Positions 26,321-39,484 of a DNA stretch of 64,000 nt are shown piece after piece (the first letter of the stretch is position 1; each line of letters begins with the position of its first letter). The notes beneath the pieces are model-generated. The model was not told the origin of the DNA, made no database searches, and saw only the letters and a list, made by a program, of their open reading frames with translations. A program made the translations under genes and the position numbers. This DNA is from Gonatopus flavifemur (Eukaryota > Arthropoda > Insecta > Hymenoptera > Dryinidae), in contig JAFFJZ010000006.1 of the NCBI GenBank assembly GCA_018340375.1, positions 22,016,001 through 22,080,000 of the forward strand, in the 5' to 3' direction.

Positions 26321-28024
26321 AAGAAACGAATACAAAAAACATGCAACTGGAAAATGTCCATCTTCTTCTCCTTCTTTTAAAATCCCTCCCCCTACAGGGA
26401 TAATATGTATTATATCCTCACATCCTTGTTCAGGGGAAGAGAGGCAGCGCTCCGCGACGGCTATGTAACAATGTAACCTGTTAGATTATTTGAATCTACA
26501 AACTGCCTGAGGATCTGTCGTTTCCAAAGTAACAACCGAATCTATTACTGCAGCATTCCCTCAAAATCTTTCCTTCGAATACAACCTTCGATGTCTCAAT
26601 TTCGAAGGATTTCCATGTGAAAATATGCAATGTCGTTTTCTCGCGTTATGTGCCTCTGCCGGTTACCAATACGCGAAGAAAGATACACATGAAAGGAATA
26701 CACGTAAGGACATGCGCGATTGAATGCGATATTTTGTAAATGTCGTTTTTTTTCGGGTGTTTCATGTCGAATTTTGTTTCTCTATACCTTGTTAAATGAT
26801 ACTTTCATCGTGGGTTCATCGTACCCTGTGTTTCATAGAATCAGATATATGTTGCGATTGTTTTTTAATATGAGATTGCTCGTGGAGTGGAGAGGGTGGA
26901 GAAGAGAAGAGAAGCGGTAGAAGTAGGGGCGGAAGTTTGTTAAGAATGTTTTTCGGAACACGAGCGTATTTGTGTAATACGGATAAACAACATTGATCTT
27001 CTGCTTCAAGTAGGAACGTCCTTAACGTGTCAGCCCGAAGACGACAGTTTTGTTTATCCAACGTTATTTCAATATTTATCCAACAGGGTTGTATCTCTAT
27101 CGCCATACGAATTCGGGAGAATTCATTCAGAAGGGGATCTATTCAGTCGTGAATTAATTCAAAGCGAAATTTGCGGTTTGAATTTTTATAAAGTTGGAGT
27201 AATTCTACTCTGATTGAATGAGAGGGCAGGAAAAAAGCAGGTCTGTATAGAGAGATATTTTCCTCATTATGTTACACAAGTTTTACGTGAGATACCGTTT
27301 GTACTGTTCATCGAACAACGTATGAAACTAGTCAAAGCTTCGATAACTGCGTATATCCATTGAAACATGCTCCAGTAGATACATAAATTCACCTCCACTC
27401 CGGCAATGGTAAACTTGTTTACATACGCGGGGGATTAATAAATCAAAATTCGCTGAATTTTGCATAAAATTACCACATTGATGAGAAATTTGAACTATGA
27501 GGAATTAGGCAATAAATATCTAATGTTTCAATTTAATAAATTATTTATTTTTTTTTTTTTGTATAAATTTATCCATCGATAAATGGGGGAAAAAGAAATA
27601 GAAAATACATGTTTCCACGGATATTTTTGTTAATATTTTTGCGAGGGTATATTTTCGATATTGAAAAATATTTCACGTTTCTCGGTCAAAGTGAAAAAGA
27701 AAATACGATTGGCTTCGAGAGCTTATTGTACTCTTCTCGTTATGCTCTTTCCCGTTACCGTACGTATTTCCAATAAGTGAGTTTAGAATAAAATAGACGG
27801 TGCGAGCGTGAGGTGTCTCTATTGAATTCGTGCTAAAGAATGAAAATATTTGAGATTTTCTCTATGTATTTCATATACCTCATGAACCATCGTCAAAAAT
27901 ATCAATGAGATCAAATTCGATAATCAATTCTAACTTCTCTTTCGCGGAGAAGAGAGAATTCATTGCGACAGCGAAATCTGATTTTGCTGAATACCTTTTG
28001 TTGGAGTAGCAAATCTTTTTCGTT

Positions 28025-29578
28025 CAGGGTTGCAAAAACCCAGGGTTTTTTAAAAAGACCCGACCCACCTGGGTTTTTTGGGTATTATGAAGTATATTCA
28101 GATTAATTGCGTCTCAGTGATAACACTTTCAGAAAAATTCTTGAATTTAATACGAAATTCCCTATGGGATGTCATGTTTTCACAGTAAATTGAATATTTA
28201 TCACAAAATTTATTACTGAAATTATTATTAAATTCCACAAAAGAGAAAGAAATTGATATGTGATCCATTCTACGAATAATCATATTTATCTACCAGTCCG
28301 TTATATTATTTTCTTAAAAAATGAGCAATACATGGAAATTAATTAAGCGTTACTTAAATTACTCGATGGATAATTTTTTCAAATACAATATCCATTATTC
28401 AAGTAATGAATAATTCTTTGGAATACATTATTCAATATTCAGGTGATAGATAATTTCTGGAAAACACATTATCCAATATGATTATTCGGAAAAGGATAAT
28501 ATATTTTTGTGAATTATATTTTATCAAAAAATAAAACAATGGAAAATCAAAATTTCTCTGCTTACACGAAATTGAACTGAATATATATTCGATCGCTTGA
28601 AAAATATATTCACTATTTTCATGGGATTGATGATAATCTATAAACAGCAAAAAATACAGCAAGCGAAGATAAAACGATTTACATTGCTGATTTTAATTGT
28701 TTTTCGATAGTTCGCACGGAGAGAAAACATTTGCTGACGCAGCGAATCGAGGTATTATATATAGAATAGCAAAATTTTTTGCTGACCTAGCTAAAAATTT
28801 GCTATAACAGCAATCGTGTTAGCTACGACAGCAATTTCTTAGCTGTGGCAGCAAAAAATGTTTGCTCCGCCAGCAAATTTTCAATATTATATACAGAAGA
28901 GCAAACAAATTTTGCTGGGATAGTAAACATTTTTTGCTGCCACAGCTAACAAGATTGCTGGAACAGCAAATAGTTTGCTGTCACAGCAAAAAATTTGCTG
29001 CTCTGGCAAAAAGAACCCAGCAAAAGTAGATTCCGCTGCCACAGCGAATTCCTTTTTCTCCGGGCGGTAGAGCAGGGCTGTACATTTTGGTTTGGAAAGT
29101 ACTGATAAATATTTTTCCGACTAGATTTGTATAAAGAAATGTGAAAATATTTAGATTTGTGATGAATGTTATAATTTCATTCCAAACAAAATTCACCTAA
29201 TGTCCCTGGTGAAAATCTAAAAGTGAACGAAGCGGTTATCGACACAAATGAAGCGTGGAAATGTTCCAATTCCCTCCTAAATCACATTTCGATGACTGTT
29301 TGTGACACTTTCGTTGCGATTTTCCGCCAGAGGTACACTATCTTTCCAACTTGGAAACGATTGAGCACAAAAAAAATCAATGACAGTGGATTATCACACT
29401 GAAATTGATAAAACAGAAGTTTAACTCGATTTTCTGGAAAAAAACCACTGTAGTTTTAATATGATACCATAGCGTGTCAACGAATAATAGAAACTGGGTT
29501 TTTTTTAATTATAAAATTGATTCTTTTAGCTGAGTTTTATTGAAAAAACCTGAGTCGGGGAAAATGGTTGCAACCCTG
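28025..29578. mobile_element. Non-autonomous hAT-like element (CAGGGTTGCAA ends)
   Basis: Left end CAGGGTTGCAAAAACCCAGG; right end is the inverse of CAGGGTTGCAACC. Flanks TTTTCGTT (28017-28024) and ATTTTGTT (29579-29586) agree at 6 of 8, as an aged hAT target duplication would. Subterminal CCTGGGTTTTTTGGG and GACCCGACCCACC at the left and AAACTGGGTTTTTT and AAAAAACCTGAG at the right resemble 57455-58762. No transposase ORF. A GCTG-family element (28714-29064) is nested inside. Confidence 0.7.
28714..29064 (-). mobile_element. GCTGNNNCAGC foldback element, nested in the hAT-like element
   Basis: Starts CACGGAGAGAAAACATTTGC and ends CCTTTTTCTCCGGGCG. It is a near full-length inverse copy of 30291-30649, sharing CGAGGTATTATATATAGAAT. 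About a dozen GCTGNNNCAGC-type words lie roughly 20-25 bases apart. Confidence 0.8.
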
Positions 29579-29587
29579 ATTTTGTTA

Positions 29588-29818
29588 CACTGTGAATATT
29601 ATTGTGGAGTTTTCCGCCAAAAAATGATGGCAGCAAAATTCCTCCACAAGTGGGAAATTTTTCACCATGATTTGGTAAAATTTGTCTCCATTTGTGGAGG
29701 GTTCAACACTCAAAAAACAAAATAATTCCTCATTTTTGATGGAAAAACAATTTCCCCGCGATAAGGGGACGGAATCCACCAAGGGTCTGAAGAAAAACTT
29801 CCCACATTTTTTACAGTG
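29588..29818. mobile_element. 231-bp CACTGTAAA-family MITE
   Basis: CACTGTGAATATT start, TTTTTTACAGTG end; internal GATGGCAGCAAAATTCCTCC, GAGGGTTCAACACTCAAAAA and GATAAGGGGACGGAATCCAC blocks match 6878-7131 and 53663-53845. Confidence 0.75.
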
Positions 29819-30285
29819 AAGCTAAGGAAGCGAATTTTCAGCTGTGACAACAGAGAATGTTGACTTCTCCAGCAAAGTTTGTCTGCTATTCTACTCTCTA
29901 AATCTGGAAGAGTGAAAAATCACGTGTTTCACTCCACTAAGTTTCAGAAGTGAGCCAGTCCGCTTCGAATGAACCCTCACTATTTTAGAGTGAAAAATTG
30001 ACTCTAAAATTTGAGTGGCTGTGAGTTTTTCAACCTCAAACCTTAGAATATCACTCTAAAAGGGTGGAAATTTCACTGAAAATTTCGACAGGCTCACTTT
30101 TGGCTGGCTGAAGAGTGAAATCTCACTCTAAGAATTTTAGAGAGTGTATATTTTGCTGCCCCGGCGGGAAAATCGCTATCGTAGCTGATAAGATATCAAA
30201 TAGATCACTGTCACGGCAAAAAGTACGCAGCAAAATCAGATTTGGCTGTCACACCGAATTGTTTCTTCTCCGCTAATAGAATTGA
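29819..30285. mobile_element. GCTGNNNCAGC-family element split by a nested insertion
   Basis: 29819-29892 and 30146-30285 are the two halves of a diverged GCTG-family copy (CAGCTGTGACAAC, CTCCAGCAAA; then CACGGCAAAAAG, TTGGCTGTCAC, TTCTTCTCCGCT). The middle is the 29893-30145 element. Confidence 0.6.
29893..30145. mobile_element. 253-bp ACTCTCTAAA-ended element
   Basis: Starts ACTCTCTAAATCTGGAAGAG and ends AAGAATTTTAGAGAGT. The interior is full of AGTGAAA, TTTCACTC and CTCTAAAA words. The host copy reads CTATTCT and GTATATT across the site, which is continuous in other GCTG elements. A second copy starts at 62625. Confidence 0.7.
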
Positions 30286-30290
30286 TTTCT

Positions 30291-30649
30291 ACACGGAGAA
30301 AAAGGGATTCGCTGTGTCAGCGAAATCTCCTTTTGCCAGAGCAGCAGATTTTTAGCTGTGACAGCAAACTATTTGCTGTTCCAGCAATCTTGTTAGCTGC
30401 GACAGCGAATTTTTAGCTGTGGCAGCAACAAATGTTTGCTATCCCAGCAAAATTGGTTTGCTATTCTGTATATATTACTGAAAATTTGCTGGCGGAGCAA
30501 ACATTTTTTGCTTCCACAGCTAAAAACTTGCTGTCGTAGCTAACACGATTGCTGTTATAGGAAATTTTTAGCTGGGTCAGCAAAAAATTTTGCTATTCTA
30601 TATATAATACCTCGATTTGCCGCGTCAGCAAATTTTTTCTCTCCGTGTA
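30291..30649 (+). mobile_element. Full-length GCTGNNNCAGC foldback element
   Basis: Starts ACACGGAGAAAAAGGGATTC and ends CAAATTTTTTCTCTCCGTGT. Successive words include GCTGTGTCAGC, GCTGTGACAGC, GCTGTTCCAGC, GCTGCGACAGC, GCTGTGGCAGC and GCTGGGTCAGC, mostly 20-25 bases apart. No ORF. Confidence 0.8.
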
Positions 30650-33600
30650 ATGTAGCATTTCATGTCGACCGTTGAATTCCTTTCCATTAATTCCACTGGA
30701 CTTCACTTGACAATTACTTAACCTTCGTCGTGGGGACATTTGAAACCGCGTATCCACGCGATGCCCATGAGACGCAACACGCCCAGTTCTTCTCCTTTGT
30801 TTCAGATTCGTCCATAACAACTAGTAGGGTTGTTTTTTTTTCCTCCACGCGAAGGACAAAGACAATATCTAAAAGCTAACTGTACAGATTTCTGGTTCTC
30901 ATCGATTCTCGCTACTATACTTCTTCTCCTTAAGGAAAAAAATTGTCTGTACATTTCTCTGACCTTCGGATGGGGGAGATCTCCACTTAATCAACTCTTA
31001 AATCGTCGCGTAAGTCACAAGGGAAATTTCTGTTTCTTATTATTTTCCTTTGACTGGAAAATTCGTCGTCGAAATATAAAAGTGTACGTATTTTCTCTCT
31101 TCTTCCTGCTTCTACGAGTCTGAGAGGAGAGAACGAGTGAGAATCATCTCTTTCGAGCTTTCCGAATATAACCAACCCGAACCCATCCTCGATGGTTGGT
31201 TCCTCGGAAGGGTGTTAAAGATACGGGCTGGAACGAGTTAAGTGGCTTAGGTATGGTTTAATCTTTTAATGGCCGGCTACGCTACGTCGATAGAGAGAAG
31301 CTCGCTAACGCGCGTTTTACTTGATGCCTCCCTAATGACTAACAATTCCGCTTTATTAATAATCCTTGAAATTATGGGAATTATTCATCGAGTAACAGTC
31401 GTACAATTTTTGTAACAACCAGAAAAATTGAAATGAATATCGAAACAAGGGTATCCTTCTCATTTTGATGCAACTTCTTCTCTGATATATGGTATATCTC
31501 CATTTCAGATAATCAGTTCTTGTGGTGAAAGAAATTTTGTTTGCTCGATTTTGAAATTGCTCAAAATCGTAGCGGGAACACAAGTGAAATATATTTTCTG
31601 ATTGAAACGGATTTTCTCTCTCAGTTTCACTTTCTGAATATATCAATATTTACAAAAATGACTGTCAATTTAGGGAAAACGAGGATCGCTGGAAAATATT
31701 CGTACTGAGTCTACTGAAAATTCTTAGTCGATGTATTATTAACAATTGATAGCTTCACTGTAAAAAATACCAATGAAGCTATTAACTGTTAATATTTTGA
31801 CTACGAATTTTTGGTAGATTCCCTACGAATATTTTTCAGCGATCCTCTTTTTCCCTAAATTACCTTTTTCTGCAAAATACCGCAAGCCCTAGAAGAGTGA
31901 TAATCCATTCCATAAAAGTAAATATTCACTGGATAAGAATAAATTTTCACGTAGTCATAACTCAACTCTTTTGAAGTGGAATCTCACTTTTGTTGAATTT
32001 GCAGTATATTTTCACTCCAAGAAATTTACAGAGAAAGTTTTATCCTCTTTTTGCTGATGAAATTCTCCCTTGTTCATTTACAATCGATTATTATTTCATC
32101 TCATAACATTTGATAATTTATTCCCTAATTATGAATCGTACGAAACAAGTGAATGCATACAAAATGAATGTGGTGAACACAAAACGCGGACATATCGCGG
32201 TTTTGCATACCACAAATATCTCGTGAGCACGATCCAACGATTAAACTCAGAAAACTGCTTGTGTAAATCCTGCATTGCCCTCTCTTTTTTGCCAAAAGCA
32301 AATCGATAATACTCATTGAACAATATTATAGTTCTACTCAACAAGACCTTCCATACAGCTGAAATTTTCTTGTATAACGAATAAAAAGAAGTTTGAGAAA
32401 GAGAAAAAGGGAGAAACTTGCCAGGTTTCGGATCAAAGGAAAGTTCGCGAATGATGGTTTCGCTATAAAAACTTGGATATTCTAGAAATAATGTCGGTAA
32501 TGGGGAGAAAATTCTTTCTTTTCACTTTCTTTTCGAATCATTGATTCGGAAGGTGAAGTGAGGTATCACTATTTTTTTAAGGGAATTCAAATATCGATTA
32601 AATTCTAGATTTTTAATTTTCGCATGTTCTTGTGTATACAGAATGTCTGGCCTCGATACTATGCGGACGAAAAGCAGGGTGATTGTCGTAATGACGAGAG
32701 TTCTGTCAAACCGATGGCCGAACGCCATCACGTTATACGGAATGGGAATTCTCGAGCAGATACACACAGATCGATGCTATCGTTGCGAAAACTGATATAA
32801 AGAGCACCCGCAACATCCCGCTCCTGGATTATTGAAATTTCGTCAAGTATTATTTTAAAATCACTTCTCTCTCACTCTCTTTCACTCTCTTCCATCACTT
32901 TGAAGCGTCGTGAATTGATTCCAGTTGAATTCCGAGTATCGTGATTATATTTATCAAGAAAGATTTTACCCTCGCAGGTTGCATGAAAATCATTCCCTTC
33001 TGAATGTAGTTCTGTGAAAACTCTCAACATTTTCCCACTTGAAATTCCAGTTAGATATTTGAAAAGAATTTAATTAAGGACGATGTATTCAAAAGAAGGT
33101 TTAATCATCGCAAGTGGCTTTTTCATTTGAAATCATTTACTTCGGCCGGTGAAGTTTCTTTTTATACGTTGAATTTCTCAATTAGACGTAATCAAAAGGT
33201 AGCTTGATCAAAATCAATTTCTCTTCATATTAAGAATTAGAGAATATTCTTGATAGCTTTTCTGGTATGAACACAATTTATCCTCGATAAATATCTACGG
33301 AAAAGAAATGTACCCTTTATATTTCTATCCTGCATCCTGATGCGCGGAGCGTATATCACAATGATAAATTTACACATCAGATAAGAATTACCGGAACGGA
33401 AATTTTATGTATAAAAGAAGCATGTTTTATGTAAAAGTTATATTATACCTATACATTTATTTATTTTCCACAAGATTATAATTGTGGATTTGAAAATTAT
33501 TCCGCCGGGGTATAAATTTCAAACTAGGTACTTTTTGAATACAAAAGAGAAAGGTTTCCTGTTCTCTTCCGCATCGACCGATATTGTTTTCAAACACAAA

Positions 33601-36600
33601 CACATTTTCATACTCTCTCAACAGATTTTTCTTCTAAATGAAATTCAAAAAGTCCGAGTAATGTTATTGTTTGTGAAAAATCGTTTGTTTGGTTCTCTTT
33701 TTTCATTTGAGAGTAAACGTGGAAGTGGAAACACGGAAACAATCCTGTATTTCATGATGGTAAATGAAATTTATGGAGTGTTGGTTATTGTTTTATGTTC
33801 TTGGACTCGCAGATTCGATGCTGCTGTTGATTCATCACATCAATTTGATTATTGATAGTTTCAATACTCGCTACAGTTTCTGTTATGTCAGCCTAGCGAC
33901 AAGAGGGTCACTGTTTGGACAGATAAATTAGTAACATTTCTAGATTTCTTCAATTGTAGTATCTGACATCAGTTTGTGGGACAACTGCAGACGTTACAGT
34001 ACAGTGGCACATTTATTCAAATCGAGCTGATATTAAATGGTACAAGGCGTTGTTTTCTAACGAATAAGTAGTAGCGGTCGATGAAGGGAATGGGCGAAGC
34101 ACATTGAAACACGCGAATCTCGAACAGCGATTTCATTGTTCTTCCCTTCATTTACCCTGAAACTTACTCCCAAGCGATAACGAACTTTCAACTTGTTTTC
34201 GTTTAGATGAAACTCCATGTAATATTTGCCTCGACTCGTGATGTAGATATCTTTCTAGTTATACGAAAGAACGAATATTACAGTCCTTCCAAGTTTGATT
34301 TTTTCACTTTCCTGATACAAGTGAAGGGAAATGGGGTTCTCAAATGACTTCTCAAATTTCAATTCTATTAAATTTTTATCAAATTCCACAGAAATATGAA
34401 AGAGAGGAATATTATACTCCCCCAATATCGCACATATTTCGTTTCCGTGCAACCTGTGTCCAGTGTTCGTGAGTATATGATATTTTCAAGCTCTCGCTCG
34501 CTTTTTAATTCGGTACAATAAATTTCGAATTTCAGTCATGGACAATCTGTGGTACACGAATAGTTTGAATTGTACGTGCGCGTGCATGTAGGGGAATTCA
34601 ATTACCGCATGTTTTTCAATATACAAAACTAAATTTAGAATTTTACTTCAGTTTATGATTTATTAATGTGCTTTTCCAATGGAGTACCATCATTGATGTA
34701 AAAATGGCAACGAAATAAATAGACCATGATTGACAAAGAATTGAAAAATTTGTTTGTCAATGTTGCACCAATGATGAAACTGTCCAAAACGATTAACCCA
34801 AAAATATAAAAGATGTTGTTGTTTTTCCCTCATTTATTCATAAACAACTCAGTGGAAGCCCTCTGATGTAACCTGTAACAAAGAACGATTAAATATTCTC
34901 CGCTGCTTTCACACTCGATCAGCAACGTAGCAACAATATTTGTTTGCAATTGAAATTGTACATCAATTGATATCACATTGACCACTCGCAAAAATCCACG
35001 ATTCAATTCAGTTATCAAACGTTAGAATTGAGGGACATGCCGATATTGAGCCATTCTATTATCAATGATCAGCGCTACGCGGAGAACTCATTTTTATCGA
35101 GACTAGGCCAAAGTTTCTACCGCACTTCCAATAATTATCCTCACTTCAAATAGAATATATGTCGATGTTCAGTCGATGTTGGACCAAACCTGATAACCGA
35201 AATTCGTCAAACACCGACATCGGTGCAACATTTCATTTGTTCTTGATCAATATTCAAGATCTATAGATCGCCAATCTCCTACAGGAAGCTTTAATTGGTA
35301 TTTAAATTATCATTACCATAGAGATTATTTGTTTTATAATAAATATGGCAATGGCAATTGCAAAGATAAAATAAACCGAAATGCTTTATTAATCGAAGAT
35401 ATTATCTTTTAATAAGCACAACTCGAAAACCAACGATCGGGGCGTGAGTTCAAAGGCTTATGATCACCAGGTTCGTGTATCTCACGTTCAATCTCAGAAA
35501 ATGTGATATATTATATATTGCTGATGTTGTGTTATGATTGGGGACGTATAAAATTAGAACATTCATTTTTTCTTTGCTCGAACATGGTTCACGTCGTACC
35601 GTAAAATTAATTTCCCTGTTGTGATAAATTGCTCATTTATGCTCGAAACCCTAGTAATTTTCATTTCAATTGTTGCTGCGAGTTTATGATTTTCACGCCG
35701 AATCTTATATTTTATACGGAATCTTTTATCATGCATATTCGCTCCACGAATGATTTGGGATTCATTAACGTGGAACAACAACGAAACAACAGCTGTTAAC
35801 ACAAATCTCCACGATCCTCGAGAACCCATTCGATCAATTAACATCGTTTCTCAAGGATCTTACGTGAGAGAAAGCTCCGATAAAAAAGAAAAACCTCCAA
35901 CTTATAAATTCGTAAACAATTTTCCAATCTATCGATCCGGAGTTTTGCTTCTAGAAATATGAGAACGGGAAAAGAGGAATGAATAAAAGATACTGTATCG
36001 CAATTTGAAAAATGTATATTCGAGGAATAAAAGAAGGAAGAGGAATTTTCGAGAAGTGGCTTCGCAATACGCGGACAAGAAATCCGAAAGTTCGTCCATA
36101 TCACGTATGAAACGGATCGATAGTTCTGTCATAAACCGACTGACACACCAACAAAACCGCACGCGTCAGCCTGGACCATTTGCGGCTCTATCGCAGTAGG
36201 GATTTAATTTTTCCCAGATGAAAATCCTCGGAGCGACAACGTTGCTTCTGATATTTGAATTGGATATTCTTTTAAATCATTTTCTCTTTCTCATCTCGTA
36301 TCGCTTTTATCTTCGAATTCATTCCCATCACTTGTTGCGATATTGTTATGCGAGATAATTAAAAAATTCAACAAGATTTAGATTTATTTATAAATTTTCT
36401 TGATTTTTACGTCAAGCGGAAACGAAGATGCAATTCCAGGAACGAAGGATAATGAAAGAAAAAGAGAAGCGTAAAGAATGATTTACATCCGTATGAACGC
36501 AGAGGAAAATAGAGTAAAAAAGAAGGGAAAAATAAACGACCCAACAGAATGAGATAAATGAAGTAACGTATAGTATAGTTATATGTACAGAGCAACGAAT

Positions 36601-37419
36601 ATTGGGAAAAAATTGTTTCTCATCAAGTGTATTGTATATATACCGATGTATAAACACACATTGCACAACGAATATTTACGCCCCGTTAATTATCGTTGCC
36701 CAGGAGATTGTTCAATTAGCAATGATTTACTGTAAATTGATGTTTCCACCCACCTATCTACCTACCCTCAATTTTCAAATTTCCAAATCAATCATGCCTG
36801 CTTCCGAACACGGCTACGTAAGATTCAAAAGTACTCAATAATTTCCTACAAATATAGAATAAACTATTCTTTTGGTTCGAACAAAGAAAAAACAATAACT
36901 ACGAACAAGACGACATTTTCATTACACACTCGAGTGGAGGTTCATGTATCTACATATACGTAAGGAAACATGGAGTAAAATATATACTCTGTTTTAATTT
37001 CTACTTCAGTCCCGTTAATGAAATACTAAAGAGAATATATCGTGAGAGTTTATAACGAGAACGAGGCGCCTTGAATCTCCTCTCTATGGCCCGCAGCTAG
37101 ATTTTCAATCCAATAACATTAATACCGCTGCGGTCGGTCGTGTTTCCTTATCATTCCACCAACTTTTGGAAATTCAATTATGAAAATCATTTTTACATTG
37201 CCATACACATATTTTTACATGATGAACGAATGGAGATTAATGTTCCTTTTAACATCGTATAACATTCATCAACATACATTTGTTTACATTTCAAACAAAA
37301 TCAACGGATGATTTAAATCAAGTTGAATGAAAAATATGATATTTATAAAAATCAAGTATTCTAAATCTTCACGTAAAAGACTGCGCTCAAAACAATGTGC
37401 ATAACATCAAAAGAAAATT
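30650..37419. other. Long non-coding stretch, largely non-repetitive
   Basis: No open frame looks like a real protein. 31150-31350 has higher CpG and little low-complexity sequence and may be a conserved non-coding element. 34640-35290 is an old repeat similar to 54660-54840 plus 56145-57454. Otherwise AT-rich sequence. Confidence 0.45.
34640..35290. repeat. Old dispersed repeat, copy of the host repeat at 54660-57454
   Basis: Shares TTTGTTTGTCAATGTTGC, GGAGCCCTCTRATGT-like, CACTCGCRARAA, TATTGAGCCAT and ACCGACATCGGTGCAACATT blocks with the right-hand copy, in the same orientation. No ORF. Confidence 0.6.
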
Positions 37420-37880
37420 GCTGTGACAGCAAAATCTAATCTTCACTGAGAGAAATAATTATTAATACCAAGAAAACATATTCTTGAACATTTTTAAGAA
37501 CAAACATTCTTGATTACAGCTGACATGTTGTTCAATTCAAGGAATACATTCTTTGTTCTAAGAAAATTTTCTTTTATCTAGAAAAATGGATTTCTTGAAA
37601 CATCACAATATGTTATTTTGATGATAGTAATTATTTCTCTCAGTGTTGTCGAGTCTTCCTGGCTGGAGCAGCAAATTTTTTGCTGTGACAGCCAACTATT
37701 TTCCATCAAAGCAATCTTGTCACCAAGAAAGTTTTAGTATTATATACAGAACAGCAAAGAAATTTTGCTGGAGAAGTCAACAATTTCAAATGCCCCAGCC
37801 AAAAAGTCGCTGTGATAGCGAAAAAATTTTTCACTCCAGCAAAAGATTTCACTGTCACAGCGAATTGTTTTTTAATCTTT
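37420..37880. mobile_element. GCTGNNNCAGC-family element split by a 202-bp MITE
   Basis: GCTGTGACAGCAAAATCTAA at the left; GGAGCAGCAAATTTTTTGCT and TCACTGTCACAGCGAATTG at the right. The expected junction is interrupted by 37444-37645. Confidence 0.65.
37444..37645. mobile_element. 202-bp MITE with CACTGAGAGAAATAATTA ends
   Basis: The first 18 bases have an exact inverse at the right end. Internal TTCTTGAACA, GTTCTAAGAA and TTCTTGAAAC words. No ORF; target duplication not clear. Confidence 0.75.
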
Positions 37881-39252
37881 CAATTCTTTTTCAAGAGTTT
37901 CAAGTTTATTGATTATAATATGGGATAATTAGCCGTTTGAGACGATGTTCCCAGTCCAGATGAATCATCAGATTCTTTGAGTTTGAATTTCAACTGAAAA
38001 TTCAACCATATTAATAAACATTTATGAAATCCGATGATATCGTTCTTTCTCTCGGAGAAAAGAAAAACAAGATGAATTCGGAATTTGGAAACACCCTCCA
38101 GCGGAATAGGGACATTGTTTGACAATGATAAGTGGAGCGAATGATCTGAACAACAGAATAACAAAAGAGATTCGTGGGTTACGGGATAAACATCCAGTCT
38201 ATACAAGGTACGTAACCGCAATTCGAATTGATACGACCTTCGGGATATGTCACTTCCAAATTCTCGCAATTTCTCGGAGAAGTCCGGCTATTACGTTTCT
38301 GTGTTGTTTATGTGGGAATTCACGCGTTCTGGTTTAATTGTCTCCCAATCTACGAATGTCGAATCGATGAAGCAAGGACGTTGAAAATTTCATTACCACT
38401 AGATACGAATTTGTTGGAATATGAACAAGAACTGGATGAGAGAATAGCATAGTCTTGTCGATGCGGTGAGGAGGGTAAGCTTGTGGCCAAGACCTGGCCA
38501 GAGAAACCACAAATCCCATTAGGTGTTCGCATTTAAGCCTACTTCTCTTCTCGTTGCACAGTTTATTCGTCACGGATGCATTCGCGTTCATTTCACCTGC
38601 TCCCCGTCTCAGAATAATGAACTTCTTTCAGAGTTAATGAATCTCACACACGGATATTTATCATCGTGATCGTGACTATGTAGGGTTTTACCGAATTCAA
38701 AGATATTTCACATAGATTCATAGCGATTCTACGTGGTTTATTTTTCCTTGGAATCCGAGTATCCTTACTTTATCGTATGAGGTATGATTAATAGGTGATT
38801 ATCGTGTATCGTGCAAGTAGGTACGATAATTATTCCACAGTTTCTAACGATATGTCACCGTGAAATATTTGAGATCATTAAAATGATTCATTTTTGATTC
38901 CATAAAATTGTATAACGCAAATGAGTGCTAGATGGAAAATAATGATTCGTTCAATTGAATTCTCTTTTATTTTTTCATCAATTGGAAAAGCAGTGTAAGA
39001 AAATTCTTATTCCTCTGATGATATGGAATTATTCAGAGTTCTTTAACAGTTTGCGGATATAAAAAAGTGAAAAAGGATGCATTCAAACTCTAAGGCTGTT
39101 TCAAAGAATTCATGCTGGATATATTATGCTGTCTCCACATAAAATTCATAGGAATTTTTCCATACTTCTTCTGCCCTCAAAACTGTACTCTGAGTTCTGT
39201 CTGTAAGAAGATATTGAATTTTAAAGAATCTCTGTTGTAAATCGTTTTATAC
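37881..39252. other. No gene supported
   Basis: Non-repetitive sequence with moderate CpG near 38100-38600. A short ATG frame at 38125 meets a donor-like AAG|GTACGT at 38209, but nothing identifies it as an exon. Confidence 0.35.
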
Positions 39253-39484
39253 CTACACTGAAAACACAATTTGTTCCAGCCAAGCAGAATTTTGGTTGGA
39301 ATGAACGCAAAAAAACTTTTCGGTTGGCTGAAATAAAATTCATTTGGGGTGAACAAAATTTGGTTCACAATAATTAAGGCTTTCATACAGATAAATACAT
39401 TTTATTTCAGCCAACCAAAAAGTTTCTTTGCGTTCATTTCAACCAAACTTTTGTTTCGCCGGAACAAATGTTTTTTCAGTGTAG
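39253..39484. mobile_element. 232-bp foldback with CTACACTGAAAA ends
   Basis: CTACACTGAAAACACAATTT and inverse CTACACTGAAAAAACATTTG flank inverse blocks (TTTGGTTGRAATGAACGCAA, GGTTGGCTGAAATAAAAT). Near-perfect palindrome with a short centre. Confidence 0.8.

Larger units (their letters stand above)
23870..28020. other. Long non-repetitive stretch without a supported coding gene
   Basis: Open frames here are low-complexity or short. It contains the GC-rich island at 25430-26320 and AT simple repeats near 25720-25790. It could be intronic or intergenic. Confidence 0.45.

Noticed and set aside
28025..30649. CRISPR-like array of regularly spaced GCTG words
   Set aside because: The words are palindromic, occur in both orientations, the spacers are not unique, and the DNA is eukaryotic.
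33484..33855. 123-codon frame
   Set aside because: No ATG at the start, biased composition, no family resemblance.
38119..38210. Possible small exon ending in AAG|GTACGT
   Set aside because: A good donor alone is not enough; no acceptor partner or recognisable peptide.
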